In this document: positions 8,544-16,977 of the stretch, piece by piece
Layout: every line of letters begins with the position of its first letter
How positions within the stretch are numbered: the stretch's first letter is position 1
From: an uncultured Bacteroidales bacterium
Lineage (GTDB): Bacteria > Bacteroidota > Bacteroidia > Bacteroidales > UBA11471
DNA length: 64,000 nt
Reading direction: 5' to 3'
NCBI GenBank assembly: GCA_947589325.1
Contig: CANQAM010000001.1
Coordinates: 1 to 64,000 of the forward strand
Program-made: the position numbers and the translations under genes
The notes under the pieces: model-generated
Seen by the model: only the letters and a program-made list of their open reading frames with translations
Told to the model about the DNA's origin: nothing
The model's database searches: none

Positions 8544-9978
8544 CGTATGGGCTTCGCTCGACTGGTACACGGTCGCTTTGTACGTGGCACTTGTCTTGTG
8601 CGGTTGGATAAGCATTTACGCCGCCAGTTTCGATTTCGATGCGACGGGGGCGATATTCGATTTCGGCACCCGTTCCGGCAAGCAGCTGCTGTGGATAGGC
8701 TGTGCGGTCGTCATTGCCTTTTTCGTCTTGATGATAGAGCCGCGCACCTATGTCTCGCTGGCCTATCCGCTGTATATCGTTTTTCTGCTGCTGTCGATTG
8801 TAACGATAGCGGTCGCCCCCGATATAAAAGGTTCGCATTCGTGGCTCGTGTTGGGTCCGGTGCATTTGCAGCTGGCGGAGTTTGTCAAATACGGTACGGC
8901 GCTGGCGCTGGCGAAAATGATGGACAATTACGAGTTCGACCTCGCCCGACCTGCTTGTTTCATTAAAGCCTGCGCCCTTGTGCTGCTGCCCGTCCTGTTG
9001 ATATTGTTGCAAGATGAAACGGGGTCGGCGTTGGTATTCCTTGCACTCGTCGGGGTGTTTTACCGCGAAGGCATGAGCAGCCTTTTTCTTTTTGCCGTGT
9101 TGTGCGCCATTGTCTATTTTGTCATCGCGGTGAAGTATGCGGCGGTGGAAATCCTATATACCCCTGTGGGCGAATGGATTGTGCTGACGCTTATATTGAT
9201 TGTTCTGGCTTACATGGTATCGTCGTACCTGCGCAGCTCCGCATTTTTCAAAATCGCGCTTTCGGCAGCCGCAGTGGTTGAAGTCCTTGCCGCAGTCATA
9301 TCCCGTTACCTGTGGGCGTTCAATTTGTGCTATGTGGCAGGGGCGCTGCTTGGCGTGGCAATTGCCGCTGCGGTGATACTCTATTTCAAAATGATGGAGC
9401 GGCGTTTGTGGATAGCCGTTGTGTTCGCGCTCTTTTCCTGTCTGTTCCTGAAATCGGTCGATTACGCTTTCACCCGAGTGCTCGAACCCCATCAGCGCAC
9501 CCGTATAGAAGTAACGTTGGGAATGAAAGAAGATTTGAAGGGTGTGGGCTATAATGTCAATCAGTCGAAAATCGCTATCGGTTCGGGCGGATTCTGGGGC
9601 AAGGGTTTTCTCAACGGTACGCAGACGAAACTCGAATATGTGCCCGAGCAGGATACCGATTTTATTTTCTGCACCGTCGGCGAAGAAGAGGGCTTTTGGG
9701 GTACGACCGTCGTATTGACACTGTTTGCCTTGCTGCTTGTGCGCATCATACAGTTGGCGGAGCGGCAGCGCTCGGTTTTCGGACGGGTGTACGGGTACAG
9801 TGTGGCGTCCATTCTCTTTTTCCACTTGGCGGTGAATGTGGGTATGGTGATGGGCTTGCTGCCGGTCATCGGCATTCCGTTGCCATTTTTCAGTTATGGA
9901 GGCTCTTCGCTGTGGGGATTCACCATACTGCTGTTTACGCTGTTGTGCATAGATGCTTCGCGAAGCGACACATTGTGA
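8527..9978 (+). CDS. rodA: Rod shape-determining SEDS glycosyltransferase RodA
   Basis: SEDS-family peptidoglycan polymerase working with PBP2. The 483-residue polytopic protein has the FtsW/RodA/SpoVE signatures: an early GWISIYAASF helix, QSKIAIGSGGFWGKGF, PEQDTDFIF and the C-terminal PVIGIPLPFFSYGGSS motif. It is about 100 residues longer than enterobacterial RodA. The extra length is hydrophobic sequence near residues 180-310, commonly seen in Bacteroidetes. It is the last gene of the purH-mre operon and converges on holB, with 23 bp between the stops. Confidence 0.95.
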   Translation: MTRRNDVWASLDWYTVALYVALVLCGWISIYAASFDFDATGAIFDFGTRSGKQLLWIGCAVVIAFFVLMIEPRTYVSLAYPLYIVFLLLSIVTIAVAPDIKGSHSWLVLGPVHLQLAEFVKYGTALALAKMMDNYEFDLARPACFIKACALVLLPVLLILLQDETGSALVFLALVGVFYREGMSSLFLFAVLCAIVYFVIAVKYAAVEILYTPVGEWIVLTLILIVLAYMVSSYLRSSAFFKIALSAAAVVEVLAAVISRYLWAFNLCYVAGALLGVAIAAAVILYFKMMERRLWIAVVFALFSCLFLKSVDYAFTRVLEPHQRTRIEVTLGMKEDLKGVGYNVNQSKIAIGSGGFWGKGFLNGTQTKLEYVPEQDTDFIFCTVGEEEGFWGTTVVLTLFALLLVRIIQLAERQRSVFGRVYGYSVASILFFHLAVNVGMVMGLLPVIGIPLPFFSYGGSSLWGFTILLFTLLCIDASRSDTL

Positions 9979-10001
9979 TGCCGATAGCGGTATTTGCGGG
10001 A

Positions 10002-11141
10002 TTATCGCCGCTCGTTTCCTTTTTTGATAAGAATAATCGTCTGTACGGCAACGTCGAAAAACACGATTTTCCCGTTGGCGTTTTGGGCGATGTCGCGCTC
10101 GGCAAGACGGAAAAGCTCGGTCAGCGCTTCGATGTTCTGTTCGTTGATGAACGGGGCGAAACGCGATAAAAACTGTTCTTCGTCGGGGCGGGTGTAGGTC
10201 AGCTCGGCACGGTGCAGGTTGTGAATGAAGCTCTCCCGCAGCATTTGTTGGCAGTAGCCGATAAACCGCTTTTCGGCTTCTCGTCCCAACGCGGCGACTT
10301 CTTCGCTCCACCGTTTCAATTCTTTCACCTGTCGGGCGTATGCCTGCCGCATCAATGTGATAAAAAGTTCCAGAAATTTCTCCTGCTCGCTGTTGAGGCG
10401 TATCGTCGAAAGGGCTTTCAGATAGTCGCCGCCCGACGTGTGGGCTATGGCGTTTGCCGTCTGGGGGTCGAGCCCTTCGCTTTCGTGCAGGCTGCGGGCG
10501 ACGGCATCGGCAGCGATGGCGTGCAGCTGTATGCGTTGGGTGCGCGAGCGTATCGTTTCGAGCAGCCTTCCGGGCGTATCGCTCACCAACAGAAACACCG
10601 TTTTGTCGAACGGCTCTTCCAACAGTTTCAGTATGGCATTGGCGCAGGCGTCGTTCATCAGGTGCGCCTGCCAGATAATCATGATTTTATATTCCGACTC
10701 GAAACTTTTCAGATTGAGTTTGCGTATGATTTCGCGCGCTTCGTGCACGTAAATCTGCGGCTGGCTGTTGCCGGTGGCGAGAAACTGCTGCCAGCTTTCC
10801 GCCGACGGATACGCGGTCTCTTTCAAGTAGTCGCGCCACTCGGCTATGTAGTCGTCGCATACCGGTTTGGAGCGTTCTTTTTTATTGACGATAGGGAAAA
10901 CGAAATGTACGTCGGGGTGCATCAGCGACGTAAACTGCCGGCACGACGGGCAGACGCCGCAGGCGTCGTCGCCCTTCTCGCCGGTGCACTGTATGTAGCG
11001 GGCGTATGCTAGTGCGAGCGGCAGAGCGCCGTATCCGTCGTTTCCCTCGAACAGTTGGGCATGGGCGATGCGCCCCTCCCGTACCGAATCGATGAGGCGT
11101 TTTTTTACGCTATCCTGTCCGATGACATCTTTGAAGAACAT
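10002..11141 (-). CDS. holB: DNA polymerase III delta-prime subunit
   Basis: Clamp-loader subunit of the replicative polymerase, 379 residues. A RuvB/AAA-like N-terminal region carries a four-cysteine zinc module (Cys52, 61, 64, 67) and FLLVSDTPGRLLETIRSRT, equivalent to the sensor/SRC region. The P-loop position (GNDGYGAL, 33-40) lacks the lysine needed for ATP binding. This is normal for delta-prime, which does not hydrolyse ATP, so it is not decay. It follows metF by 13 bp on the minus strand and is probably co-transcribed with it. Confidence 0.92.
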   Translation of the reverse strand: MFFKDVIGQDSVKKRLIDSVREGRIAHAQLFEGNDGYGALPLALAYARYIQCTGEKGDDACGVCPSCRQFTSLMHPDVHFVFPIVNKKERSKPVCDDYIAEWRDYLKETAYPSAESWQQFLATGNSQPQIYVHEAREIIRKLNLKSFESEYKIMIIWQAHLMNDACANAILKLLEEPFDKTVFLLVSDTPGRLLETIRSRTQRIQLHAIAADAVARSLHESEGLDPQTANAIAHTSGGDYLKALSTIRLNSEQEKFLELFITLMRQAYARQVKELKRWSEEVAALGREAEKRFIGYCQQMLRESFIHNLHRAELTYTRPDEEQFLSRFAPFINEQNIEALTELFRLAERDIAQNANGKIVFFDVAVQTIILIKKGNERR

Positions 11142-11154
11142 ACGTCGCTGGTTG

Positions 11155-12102
11155 TTAATATACGGCGGCGGCTACGCGGCGCACGCTTTCGGTCGCCATG
11201 AGCGAATAGAAATGTATGCTGGGCACGCCCTTCGCTATCAGTTCGCGCGCCTGTGCCGTACACCATTCCACGCCCACCTCTTTGGCGGCACGGTCGTCGC
11301 AGTGCGCCAGCGCCTGTGCCAGCGCTTCCGGCAAATCGACATGAAAGACTTTCGGTAGTACGGTCAGCTGGCTGGCGGCATTGATAGGTTTCAATCCGGG
11401 CACGATAGGCACGGTGATGCCTATGGCGCGGCACCGCTCTACGAAATCGAAATATTTGCTGTTGTCGAAAAACATCTGCGTAACGATGTACGACGCTCCG
11501 GCATCGACTTTCTCTTTCAGGTGGCGAAGGTCGGTTTCGAGGTTGGGCGCTTCGTCGTGCTTTTCGGGATAGCCGGCTACGCCGTATGAAAACGGACGGT
11601 CGAGCGTTATATGCGACCCGTCGAGGAAGAATCCTTCGTTGAAACGGTTTACCTGCCGTTCAAGCTCTATGGCGTGGGAGTGCCCTTCGGGGTGCGGCGT
11701 GAAGCGCGCTTCGTGTTTTGCCTTGTCGCCCCGCAAAACAAGCAGATCGGTGATTCCCAAAAAGTTGAGGTCGATGAGGGCATACTCCGTTTCCTGTTTG
11801 GAAAATCCGCTGCATATCAGATGCGGCACGGCGGGAATGTGATATTTGTATTGTATGGCGGCGGCGACGGCTACCGAGCCCGGTCGGCTTTTTTCCGACA
11901 CTTGGCGGTAGAGTCCGTTTTCGGTCGATTTATATACCAATTCGCTGCGGTGCGATGTAATGTTGATGTATTTCGGGTCGAACTCCCGCAGCGCATCTAT
12001 CGTGGCGAAGACTTTTTCGATGCTGTTTCCTTTCAACGGAGGCAAAACCTCGAAAGAAAAGGCGGTACGCGGCGAATTTTGTATCAATGAAGCAATACTC
12101 AT
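11155..12102 (-). CDS. metF: 5,10-methylenetetrahydrofolate reductase
   Basis: FAD-dependent reduction of methylene-THF to methyl-THF, feeding methionine synthesis. The 315-residue TIM-barrel protein has FSFEVLPP near the N terminus (catalytic Glu18 region), NITSHR, LVLRGDK and a C-terminal barrel segment with TQMFFDN and VPGLKPI. Its length fits bacterial MetF. A -7 box (TATTTTTG) sits about 29 bp upstream. No S-box/SAM riboswitch-like leader is visible. Confidence 0.96.
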   Translation of the reverse strand: MSIASLIQNSPRTAFSFEVLPPLKGNSIEKVFATIDALREFDPKYINITSHRSELVYKSTENGLYRQVSEKSRPGSVAVAAAIQYKYHIPAVPHLICSGFSKQETEYALIDLNFLGITDLLVLRGDKAKHEARFTPHPEGHSHAIELERQVNRFNEGFFLDGSHITLDRPFSYGVAGYPEKHDEAPNLETDLRHLKEKVDAGASYIVTQMFFDNSKYFDFVERCRAIGITVPIVPGLKPINAASQLTVLPKVFHVDLPEALAQALAHCDDRAAKEVGVEWCTAQARELIAKGVPSIHFYSLMATESVRRVAAAVY

Positions 12103-12130
12103 TCAAGTGGGATTTTTATTATCGATTATG

Positions 12131-12138
12131 CAAAAATA
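12131..12138 (-). promoter_or_regulatory. -7 box upstream of metF
   Basis: The minus-strand sequence TATTTTTG matches TAnnTTTG and would give a leader of about 23 nt. No clear -33 TTTG is seen. Confidence 0.5.
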
Positions 12139-12275
12139 CGACTTTTTGCTCTAATTTCCCCGCTCTTTTCCGAATATTGCTTCCTTTTCTTTATTTTTTA
12201 GGGAAAAGCAGAGATTTTATTAAATTTATGTAATTGTTAAACTATTAAAAATCTTAGGGTTATATCAATCGAAAG

Positions 12276-12307
12276 TATTGTCGGTTTGTTATAAAGGCGT
12301 ATATTTG
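12276..12307 (+). promoter_or_regulatory. Promoter of the 12.3-kb candidate RNA
   Basis: A -33-like TATTG (12276-12280), 19 bp of spacer and a perfect -7 TATATTTG (12300-12307) lie in a gene-free stretch. A start site near 12312 is predicted, some 65-70 nt before a strong terminator. Confidence 0.6.
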
Positions 12308-12311
12308 AGAA

Positions 12312-12379
12312 CAGTGTTTTTCATGGTATTAAATTCAGGTTACAGGGATTGGTTATCGGGAGATAATCAATCTTTTTTT
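12312..12379 (+). ncRNA. Candidate small RNA or attenuated leader transcript
   Basis: This stretch lies between metF (minus strand) and the DUF2156-GNAT gene (plus strand). It is bounded by a consensus Bacteroidetes promoter and a strong intrinsic terminator, predicting a stand-alone transcript of about 68 nt. A 22-codon ORF (ATG at 12323, TGA at 12389) runs through the terminator but has no obvious family signature. Alternatives are a long 5' leader of the downstream gene with attenuation, or chance co-occurrence. It matches no RNA family I recognise. Confidence 0.4.
12347..12379 (+). terminator. Strong intrinsic terminator with no plus-strand gene upstream
   Basis: An 11-bp stem (GATTGGTTATC with GATAATCAATC, one wobble), a GGGA loop and seven T residues form it. 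The right arm can alternatively pair over 9 bp with AGATTGATT at 12385-12393. The nearest upstream genes are on the minus strand, so this terminator serves an unannotated transcript. Confidence 0.75.
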
Positions 12380-12405
12380 GTAGAAGATTGATTTACAAAT
12401 AAAAA

Positions 12406-12422
12406 ACTCTCTTTTAGAGAGT
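12406..12422 (-). terminator. Short terminator-like hairpin facing leftwards
   Basis: A 6-bp stem ACTCTC/GAGAGT with a 5-base loop is followed on the minus strand by a run of T (A run at 12401-12405). No minus-strand gene feeds into it, so its role is unclear. It may simply be a structured part of the leader. Confidence 0.4.
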
Positions 12423-12496
12423 CGGTTGCGCCTGATGCGTTTTTTGCCGGAGCGCGAAATTTTTACTTGTCGGAACAATCGAAATAAAAATCCTTG

Positions 12497-12504
12497 TATC
12501 TTCG
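12497..12504 (+). promoter_or_regulatory. -7 box of the DUF2156-GNAT gene
   Basis: TATCTTCG is a one-base variant of TAnnTTTG, placed so that the leader would be about 14 nt. No -33 element is obvious. Confidence 0.5.
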
Positions 12505-12522
12505 CGTCTGTTTTTGTACTCT

Positions 12523-14586
12523 ATGAAAATTCCATTCCGCCCTATTACGCTCGACGACAAAGAAACGATAACCCGATATACCTTGTCGGACGGCTACCGC
12601 AATTGCGATTTTGCTTTTGCCAATATGTGCAGCTGGCAATACCTGTATGGCAGCGAATATGCCGTAGTAGATGACACGCTGCTGATACGTTTTTACCTCG
12701 ACGACGGCCGTCCTGCCTATATGATGCCGCAAGGAGCTTTGCCCTTGACCGAGAGCATCGCCCTGCTGATAGCCGATGCCGCCTCGCTGGGGCACACGCT
12801 CTGCCTGCTGGGCGTGTCGGAGAAAGCGCGTATGTGGCTGCAAGAGGCATTCCCCGAGCGCTTCCATTTCGTGGCGGAGCGTTCCTATTACGATTATATA
12901 TACCTGCGTACCGATTTGGCGGCTTTGACGGGAAAGCGTTTTCAACCCAAACGCAATCATATCAACCGTTTTATCAAGGAAAATCCCGACTACCGGTACG
13001 AACCGCTTACGGCGGAGCTTGTGCCGGTATGCCTGCGCTTCGAAGAACAGTGGTTTGCGGCAAACAGCGACGGCGATGCCGAAAGCCTCAATGAGGAGCG
13101 GAAGGCGATGAGTTTTGCCCTGCACCATTTCGAGGAGCTTGCCCTTGCGGGCGGAACCTTGTGGACGGGCGACCGGTTAGTGGCATTCACTTACGGCTCG
13201 CCGATTACGAACGATACGTTCGGGGTGCACGTAGAGAAAGCCGATGCGGCGGTGGAGGGCGCTTATACGATGATAAACCGCGAATTTGCGGCACGTATTC
13301 CGAAGCAGTACCGCTATGTCAATCGGGAGGAGGACTTGGGGCTTGCCGGTCTGCGGCAGGCGAAGCTGTCGTATCAGCCGTTCCGGCTGTATAAAAAAAT
13401 GGCGGCGTTTTATTCGCATCGGCAGGAATTGTCTGCCGCACCGCTTTCGCTGTCAGACAGCGGAGCGGAAATGTCTGCCGCCGGATATGTCGTCCGCTTC
13501 GCACAGGACGAGGACGACCGCCGTCGCGTGATGGATTTGTGGCAAACCTGTTTCCACGACCGACCCGATTTTCTCGAACTCTTTTTCTCTCGAAAATACA
13601 CGTCGCACAATACCCGTGTGGCGATGCGGGGCGACACCCTTTGCTCGGCGTTGCAGCACCTGCCCTATATGATGTCGTTGTGGAACGGCGAACAGCCGCT
13701 TTCGTACTTCGCCGGACTTTCCACCGCTCCGCAGGAGCGGGGCCGGGGGCTTATGTCGCATCTTATCCGAGAATCTTTTTATACGCTGCACCGGCGCAAC
13801 ATTCCGCTTGCGGCGCTTATTCCCGCAGAGGAATCGCTGTACGGCTATTACCGGCGCTTCGGTTTCGAAACGGTTTTTTATCGGGAGGAGCGCGTGTATC
13901 GCTGTGAGGGCGATGCCGCTGTCGGTGGCGATGCCGGAACGGTTCCCGACGACGATACGCTGTATGAAACGTGGCAGCGGCTTACTGCCGCTCGCCGCTG
14001 TACGGTGCTGCACCTGCACGACGATTTCGCCGTCGTTCTCGCCGATGTACGGAATGCCGGCGGCGATGCCGTGTGCGTGTACGATGCCGACGGTCGTCCG
14101 TCGGCAATGGCTTGGGCTGTTCCTGCCGACGGTACGGTGCGGGTCTTGGACTTGGCTGCCGTCGATAGCGCGGCTTTCGCCGCTTTGTTGCAGACGCTTT
14201 GCCGGCGGTACGGCTGCTGTCGTCTCTCCGTTGCCTGTCCGTCGGAAACGCCCGATGTCGAGCCTGTACACTTTGCCGACGGCGGAACGCCGGTGCCCGA
14301 GAGCAAAACACTTGTGCCGACGGGTATGGCGCGTGTCGTCGATGCGGTGGCGCTGCTCGACGCCTATGCCGAATCCTATCCCAACCGTTCGTTGTCGATA
14401 CGCCTCTCCGACGATATGATTCCCGAAAACACGGGCATATATATAATGAAAGAGGGCTGTTCGCAAAAACAACCCTCTTCCGGTATGGCGGTGGATTATG
14501 ATTTCGATATGCCGGCTTTCACCCGTTGGATTTTCACCGAAGCCGCCGGTACGAAACCGTTTCTCTCGTTGATGTTCAACGAATAG
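12523..14586 (+). CDS. DUF2156 domain fused to a GNAT acetyltransferase
   Basis: The 687-residue protein has two enzyme-like halves. Residues 1 to about 300 match the DUF2156 family (LPG-synthase C-terminal-like, itself a double GNAT fold): FRPITLDDKETI, CDFAFANMCSW and LGLAGLRQAKLSYQP. From about 325 on there is an Eis-like GNAT domain with an acetyl-CoA motif (STAPQERGRGLMSHLI) and YGYYRRFGFE, then a sterol-carrier-like tail ending in FTRWIF. The two halves usually occur as separate proteins, so this looks like a fusion. The ATG at 12523 is preferred over a TTG nine bases upstream. The substrate is unknown; acyl or acetyl transfer is inferred. The stop lies 2 bp from that of convergent lgt. 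Confidence 0.82.
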   Translation: MKIPFRPITLDDKETITRYTLSDGYRNCDFAFANMCSWQYLYGSEYAVVDDTLLIRFYLDDGRPAYMMPQGALPLTESIALLIADAASLGHTLCLLGVSEKARMWLQEAFPERFHFVAERSYYDYIYLRTDLAALTGKRFQPKRNHINRFIKENPDYRYEPLTAELVPVCLRFEEQWFAANSDGDAESLNEERKAMSFALHHFEELALAGGTLWTGDRLVAFTYGSPITNDTFGVHVEKADAAVEGAYTMINREFAARIPKQYRYVNREEDLGLAGLRQAKLSYQPFRLYKKMAAFYSHRQELSAAPLSLSDSGAEMSAAGYVVRFAQDEDDRRRVMDLWQTCFHDRPDFLELFFSRKYTSHNTRVAMRGDTLCSALQHLPYMMSLWNGEQPLSYFAGLSTAPQERGRGLMSHLIRESFYTLHRRNIPLAALIPAEESLYGYYRRFGFETVFYREERVYRCEGDAAVGGDAGTVPDDDTLYETWQRLTAARRCTVLHLHDDFAVVLADVRNAGGDAVCVYDADGRPSAMAWAVPADGTVRVLDLAAVDSAAFAALLQTLCRRYGCCRLSVACPSETPDVEPVHFADGGTPVPESKTLVPTGMARVVDAVALLDAYAESYPNRSLSIRLSDDMIPENTGIYIMKEGCSQKQPSSGMAVDYDFDMPAFTRWIFTEAAGTKPFLSLMFNE
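14450..14479 (+). other. Terminator-like hairpin inside the coding sequence
   Basis: A 12-bp stem (14450-14461 with 14468-14479, one C-A mismatch) with a CGCAAA loop resembles Bacteroidetes terminator stems but lacks a T run. It encodes the linker KEGCSQKQP near the protein's C terminus. Confidence 0.5.
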
Positions 14587-14588
14587 CG

Positions 14589-15461
14589 TTACTGTTTTTT
14601 CATTTTCGCCGTCGCTTTCGGGTCGATGGCGCCCGGCACTTCCGGCAGGCGCAGCGCCCGCACGATAAGCCATACGCCGGCAATGACGAAAGGTATGCTC
14701 AACCATTGTCCCATGTTCAGCACCATATCCGCCTCGAACGCCTCTTGGTCGTTCTTTACGAACTCGATGAAGAAACGGCTGAGGAAAATGCCGATGAAGA
14801 AAATGCCGAGTATCAGACCCGGACGGTCGCCCGCCCTGCGTTTCCAATACATATACATAAGTACCGCAAACACGAGGAGGTAGCACAAGGCTTCGTAAAT
14901 CTGCGTCGGGTGCGACGGCGCCGAAAATACCGGCTCCATGCCGTATGTGTGCCATGCCCCTACATTTTCGATGAACCGGAATCCCCACGGCAGCGTGGTT
15001 GCATGCCCGTAGATTTCGTGATTCATCAGGTTACCGAGCCGGATAAGCACCGCCACGAACGAGGTCGGTATCGCCAGCCTGTCGAGCGCCCACAGCAAAT
15101 TGCGGTGCGTAACCCGCCGCGAGAAAATGTAGAGGGCGATGATGATGCCTATCGTACCGCCGTGGCTGGCAAGTCCCCCTTCCCATATCTTGAAAATGTC
15201 GATAGGGTGGGCGGAGTAATACTCCCAACCGTAGAAAATGCAGTGTCCCAGTCGCGCCCCGATAATGGTGGCGACAATCGTGTAAATAAACACTTTGTCG
15301 CACCAGCCTGCCGGAGCGTTGTCGTGTTTGTAGATGCGGTCTTCTATGGCGTAGCCTATCAGAAAACCGACCGCGAAAAACAGTCCGTACCACCGGATTT
15401 CCCGTCCGAAAATCGAGAATATCGCCGGGTCGGCAGTCCACGTAATGACGTCGGGCAGCAT
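14589..15461 (-). CDS. lgt: Prolipoprotein diacylglyceryl transferase
   Basis: Transfers diacylglycerol from phosphatidylglycerol to the lipobox cysteine of prolipoproteins, in the inner membrane. About seven hydrophobic helices are present. The family signature appears as IRLGNLMNHEIYG, with HGGTIGI, RWYGLFFAVGF and HPTQIYEAL. The ATG at 15461 gives MLPDVITW, 290 residues and a 4-bp gap from ddh; an ATG at 15473 would overlap ddh by 8 bp and is the alternative. It is probably co-transcribed with ddh. The window encodes many lipoproteins that would be its substrates. Confidence 0.95.
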   Translation of the reverse strand: MLPDVITWTADPAIFSIFGREIRWYGLFFAVGFLIGYAIEDRIYKHDNAPAGWCDKVFIYTIVATIIGARLGHCIFYGWEYYSAHPIDIFKIWEGGLASHGGTIGIIIALYIFSRRVTHRNLLWALDRLAIPTSFVAVLIRLGNLMNHEIYGHATTLPWGFRFIENVGAWHTYGMEPVFSAPSHPTQIYEALCYLLVFAVLMYMYWKRRAGDRPGLILGIFFIGIFLSRFFIEFVKNDQEAFEADMVLNMGQWLSIPFVIAGVWLIVRALRLPEVPGAIDPKATAKMKKQ

Positions 15462-15465
15462 ACGA

Positions 15466-16362
15466 TTACACAAGGTGTTTTATCAGTTCTTCTTTGTCGC
15501 CGAAAAGCATATCGACCACCGGAATTTCTATCATCGTGTAGCAACCGGGCTGCCGGCGGAACGATGCGCGGGCGACGCCTACGAGTATTTGCGCCGTCAG
15601 GGCGGGGTTGTTGATTTTCATGTTGAATTCTAAAATCTGGTTTTGCGTCTTGCCCGATACGCCTTTGCGTATCATGTGCACACCGTGTCCCATATCGAGC
15701 AGGTCGTTCACGCACTCCACCTGCATCACGTGCGTTTCGTCGCTGGCGAAGTAGGGGTCGGTCTTGATGTTGTGGGCTACTTCGTCGAATTTGTACCCCT
15801 CTTTCAGTTCGATATATACCATACGGCGGTGAATGCCCGTGCCCAGCGGAATCGTCATCGACAAAGCCGCTTTCACGCCTTCGACCGCTTTCACGGCGAC
15901 GGTGTGTCCCATGCTCATGCCCGGACCGAAGTTGGTGTAGGTGATGCCTTTCGGAGCGGCAGCCTGCATGAGGGTGCGCACGATGGAATCGCTGCCCGGA
16001 TCCCAGCCGGCAGCCGTGATAGCCACCGTGTTGTATTTTTTGCACAAGGCGTCGAGGCGGCTGCGCAGACCGGCTATCTGCGTGTGTATGTCGAAGCTAT
16101 CGACCGTGTGAATACCTTTTGCCAAAATCTTTTCGGCGAAACTTTCCACTTTGCGGGTCGGGGTGCAGAGTATGGCTACATTGACATCATTCAGCTCGTC
16201 GATGCTGCCGACTACCCGGTAGGCTTTCAGTTCGTCGGGCACGTTTGTGGCGTCGCGGCGCACGATGCCCGCAACCTCGAAATCTTCGGCGGCTTGCAGC
16301 GCGTCGAGTACATAATGACCTATATTGCCATAACCTACGATGGCGGCTCTTGTCTTTTTCAT
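15466..16362 (-). CDS. ddh: meso-Diaminopimelate D-dehydrogenase
   Basis: NADPH-dependent enzyme making meso-diaminopimelate directly from tetrahydrodipicolinate, for lysine and peptidoglycan. The 298-residue protein has the N-terminal Rossmann motif AIVGYGNIGHYV. The Ddh-specific blocks VDSFDIH, AAGWDPGSDS, TNFGPGMSMGHTVAVK and the C-terminal INNPALTAQILVG are all present. It is the first gene of the ddh-lgt pair, with a consensus -7 box about 50 bp upstream. Confidence 0.95.
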   Translation of the reverse strand: MKKTRAAIVGYGNIGHYVLDALQAAEDFEVAGIVRRDATNVPDELKAYRVVGSIDELNDVNVAILCTPTRKVESFAEKILAKGIHTVDSFDIHTQIAGLRSRLDALCKKYNTVAITAAGWDPGSDSIVRTLMQAAAPKGITYTNFGPGMSMGHTVAVKAVEGVKAALSMTIPLGTGIHRRMVYIELKEGYKFDEVAHNIKTDPYFASDETHVMQVECVNDLLDMGHGVHMIRKGVSGKTQNQILEFNMKINNPALTAQILVGVARASFRRQPGCYTMIEIPVVDMLFGDKEELIKHLV

Positions 16363-16411
16363 TTTGTGGCGTTTATGATGTATTTATACTTGAATACAGT
16401 CTTTTCTGCCG

Positions 16412-16419
16412 CAAAGGTA
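16412..16419 (-). promoter_or_regulatory. -7 box of ddh-lgt
   Basis: The minus-strand sequence TACCTTTG is a perfect TAnnTTTG match about 50 bp upstream of the ddh ATG. Confidence 0.55.
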
Positions 16420-16525
16420 GCGATTTTATTTGCAAAATGTTCTTTCCCAAAGAAAAGTTTGTGCATATTTTTCTGCATATTGGGGAGATGCCATATAAAA
16501 TTTTTCGGAGTTCGGAAAAATGATG

Positions 16526-16533
16526 TATATTTG
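16526..16533 (+). promoter_or_regulatory. -7 box of the YjbQ-family gene
   Basis: TATATTTG is a perfect TAnnTTTG match ending 26 bp before the ATG at 16560. Confidence 0.55.
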
Positions 16534-16559
16534 ATTTCGGAATTTCAAAAAAACGAACG

Positions 16560-16970
16560 ATGATACGACAGCAGGTTATCGTACTTCCGGCGATGCGTCG
16601 GGGGTATCATCTGATTACAGAGCGGGTGTTGCGGGAGCTGGGCGAATTGCCGCAGGCGGGGTTGCTGCATCTGTTTCTGCAACACACGTCGGCGGCGCTC
16701 ACTATTAATGAAAATGCCGACCCGTCGGTGCGAGCCGATTTCTCTCCCTCGCTCGACAGACTGGCGCCCGAGCGAGCTGCTTACTATACCCATACGCTCG
16801 AAGGCGACGACGATATGCCCGCCCATATCAAATGTTCGCTCTTGGGGGCGTCGCTCACCATACCCGTGCGCGACGGTCGGCTGGCGCTCGGCACGTGGCA
16901 GGGAATTTACCTGTGCGAGTTCCGCTCCGGTGCCGGCGAGCGGCGCATCGTCGCCACGCTGTGGACATGA
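16560..16970 (+). CDS. YjbQ/UPF0047 family protein
   Basis: 136 residues, the standard size for the family. The signature blocks HTSAALTINENADPSV (centre) and LGTWQGIYLCEFR (C-terminal) are intact. These include the His and Asp residues thought to bind metal. Family members have been reported to have secondary thiamine-phosphate synthase activity, but the physiological role is uncertain. It is transcribed alone and converges on the cytidylate-kinase-like gene. Confidence 0.9.
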   Translation: MIRQQVIVLPAMRRGYHLITERVLRELGELPQAGLLHLFLQHTSAALTINENADPSVRADFSPSLDRLAPERAAYYTHTLEGDDDMPAHIKCSLLGASLTIPVRDGRLALGTWQGIYLCEFRSGAGERRIVATLWT

Positions 16971-16977
16971 TGCAGCA

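Larger units (their letters stand above)
12103..12522. other. 420-bp AT-rich intergenic region
   Basis: No convincing protein gene is present. It holds the metF -7 box, the promoter/terminator pair of the candidate RNA, a second small hairpin and the -7 box of the DUF2156-GNAT gene. The stretch 12140-12270 shows nothing beyond AT-rich sequence. Confidence 0.7.

Noticed and set aside
6426-8615. 729-codon minus-strand ORF opposite mreD/mrdA
   Set aside because: It lies wholly opposite real elongasome genes with intact motifs; no signal or domain is present.
10002-11141. HolB with a broken P-loop as a possible decayed gene
   Set aside because: The delta-prime subunit normally lacks a functional Walker A lysine. 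Zinc cysteines and length are intact.
12323-12391. 22-codon ORF overlapping the candidate small RNA
   Set aside because: No recognisable ribosome-binding context. The frame reads through the terminator, so the stop would not be in the short transcript. Kept only as a note.
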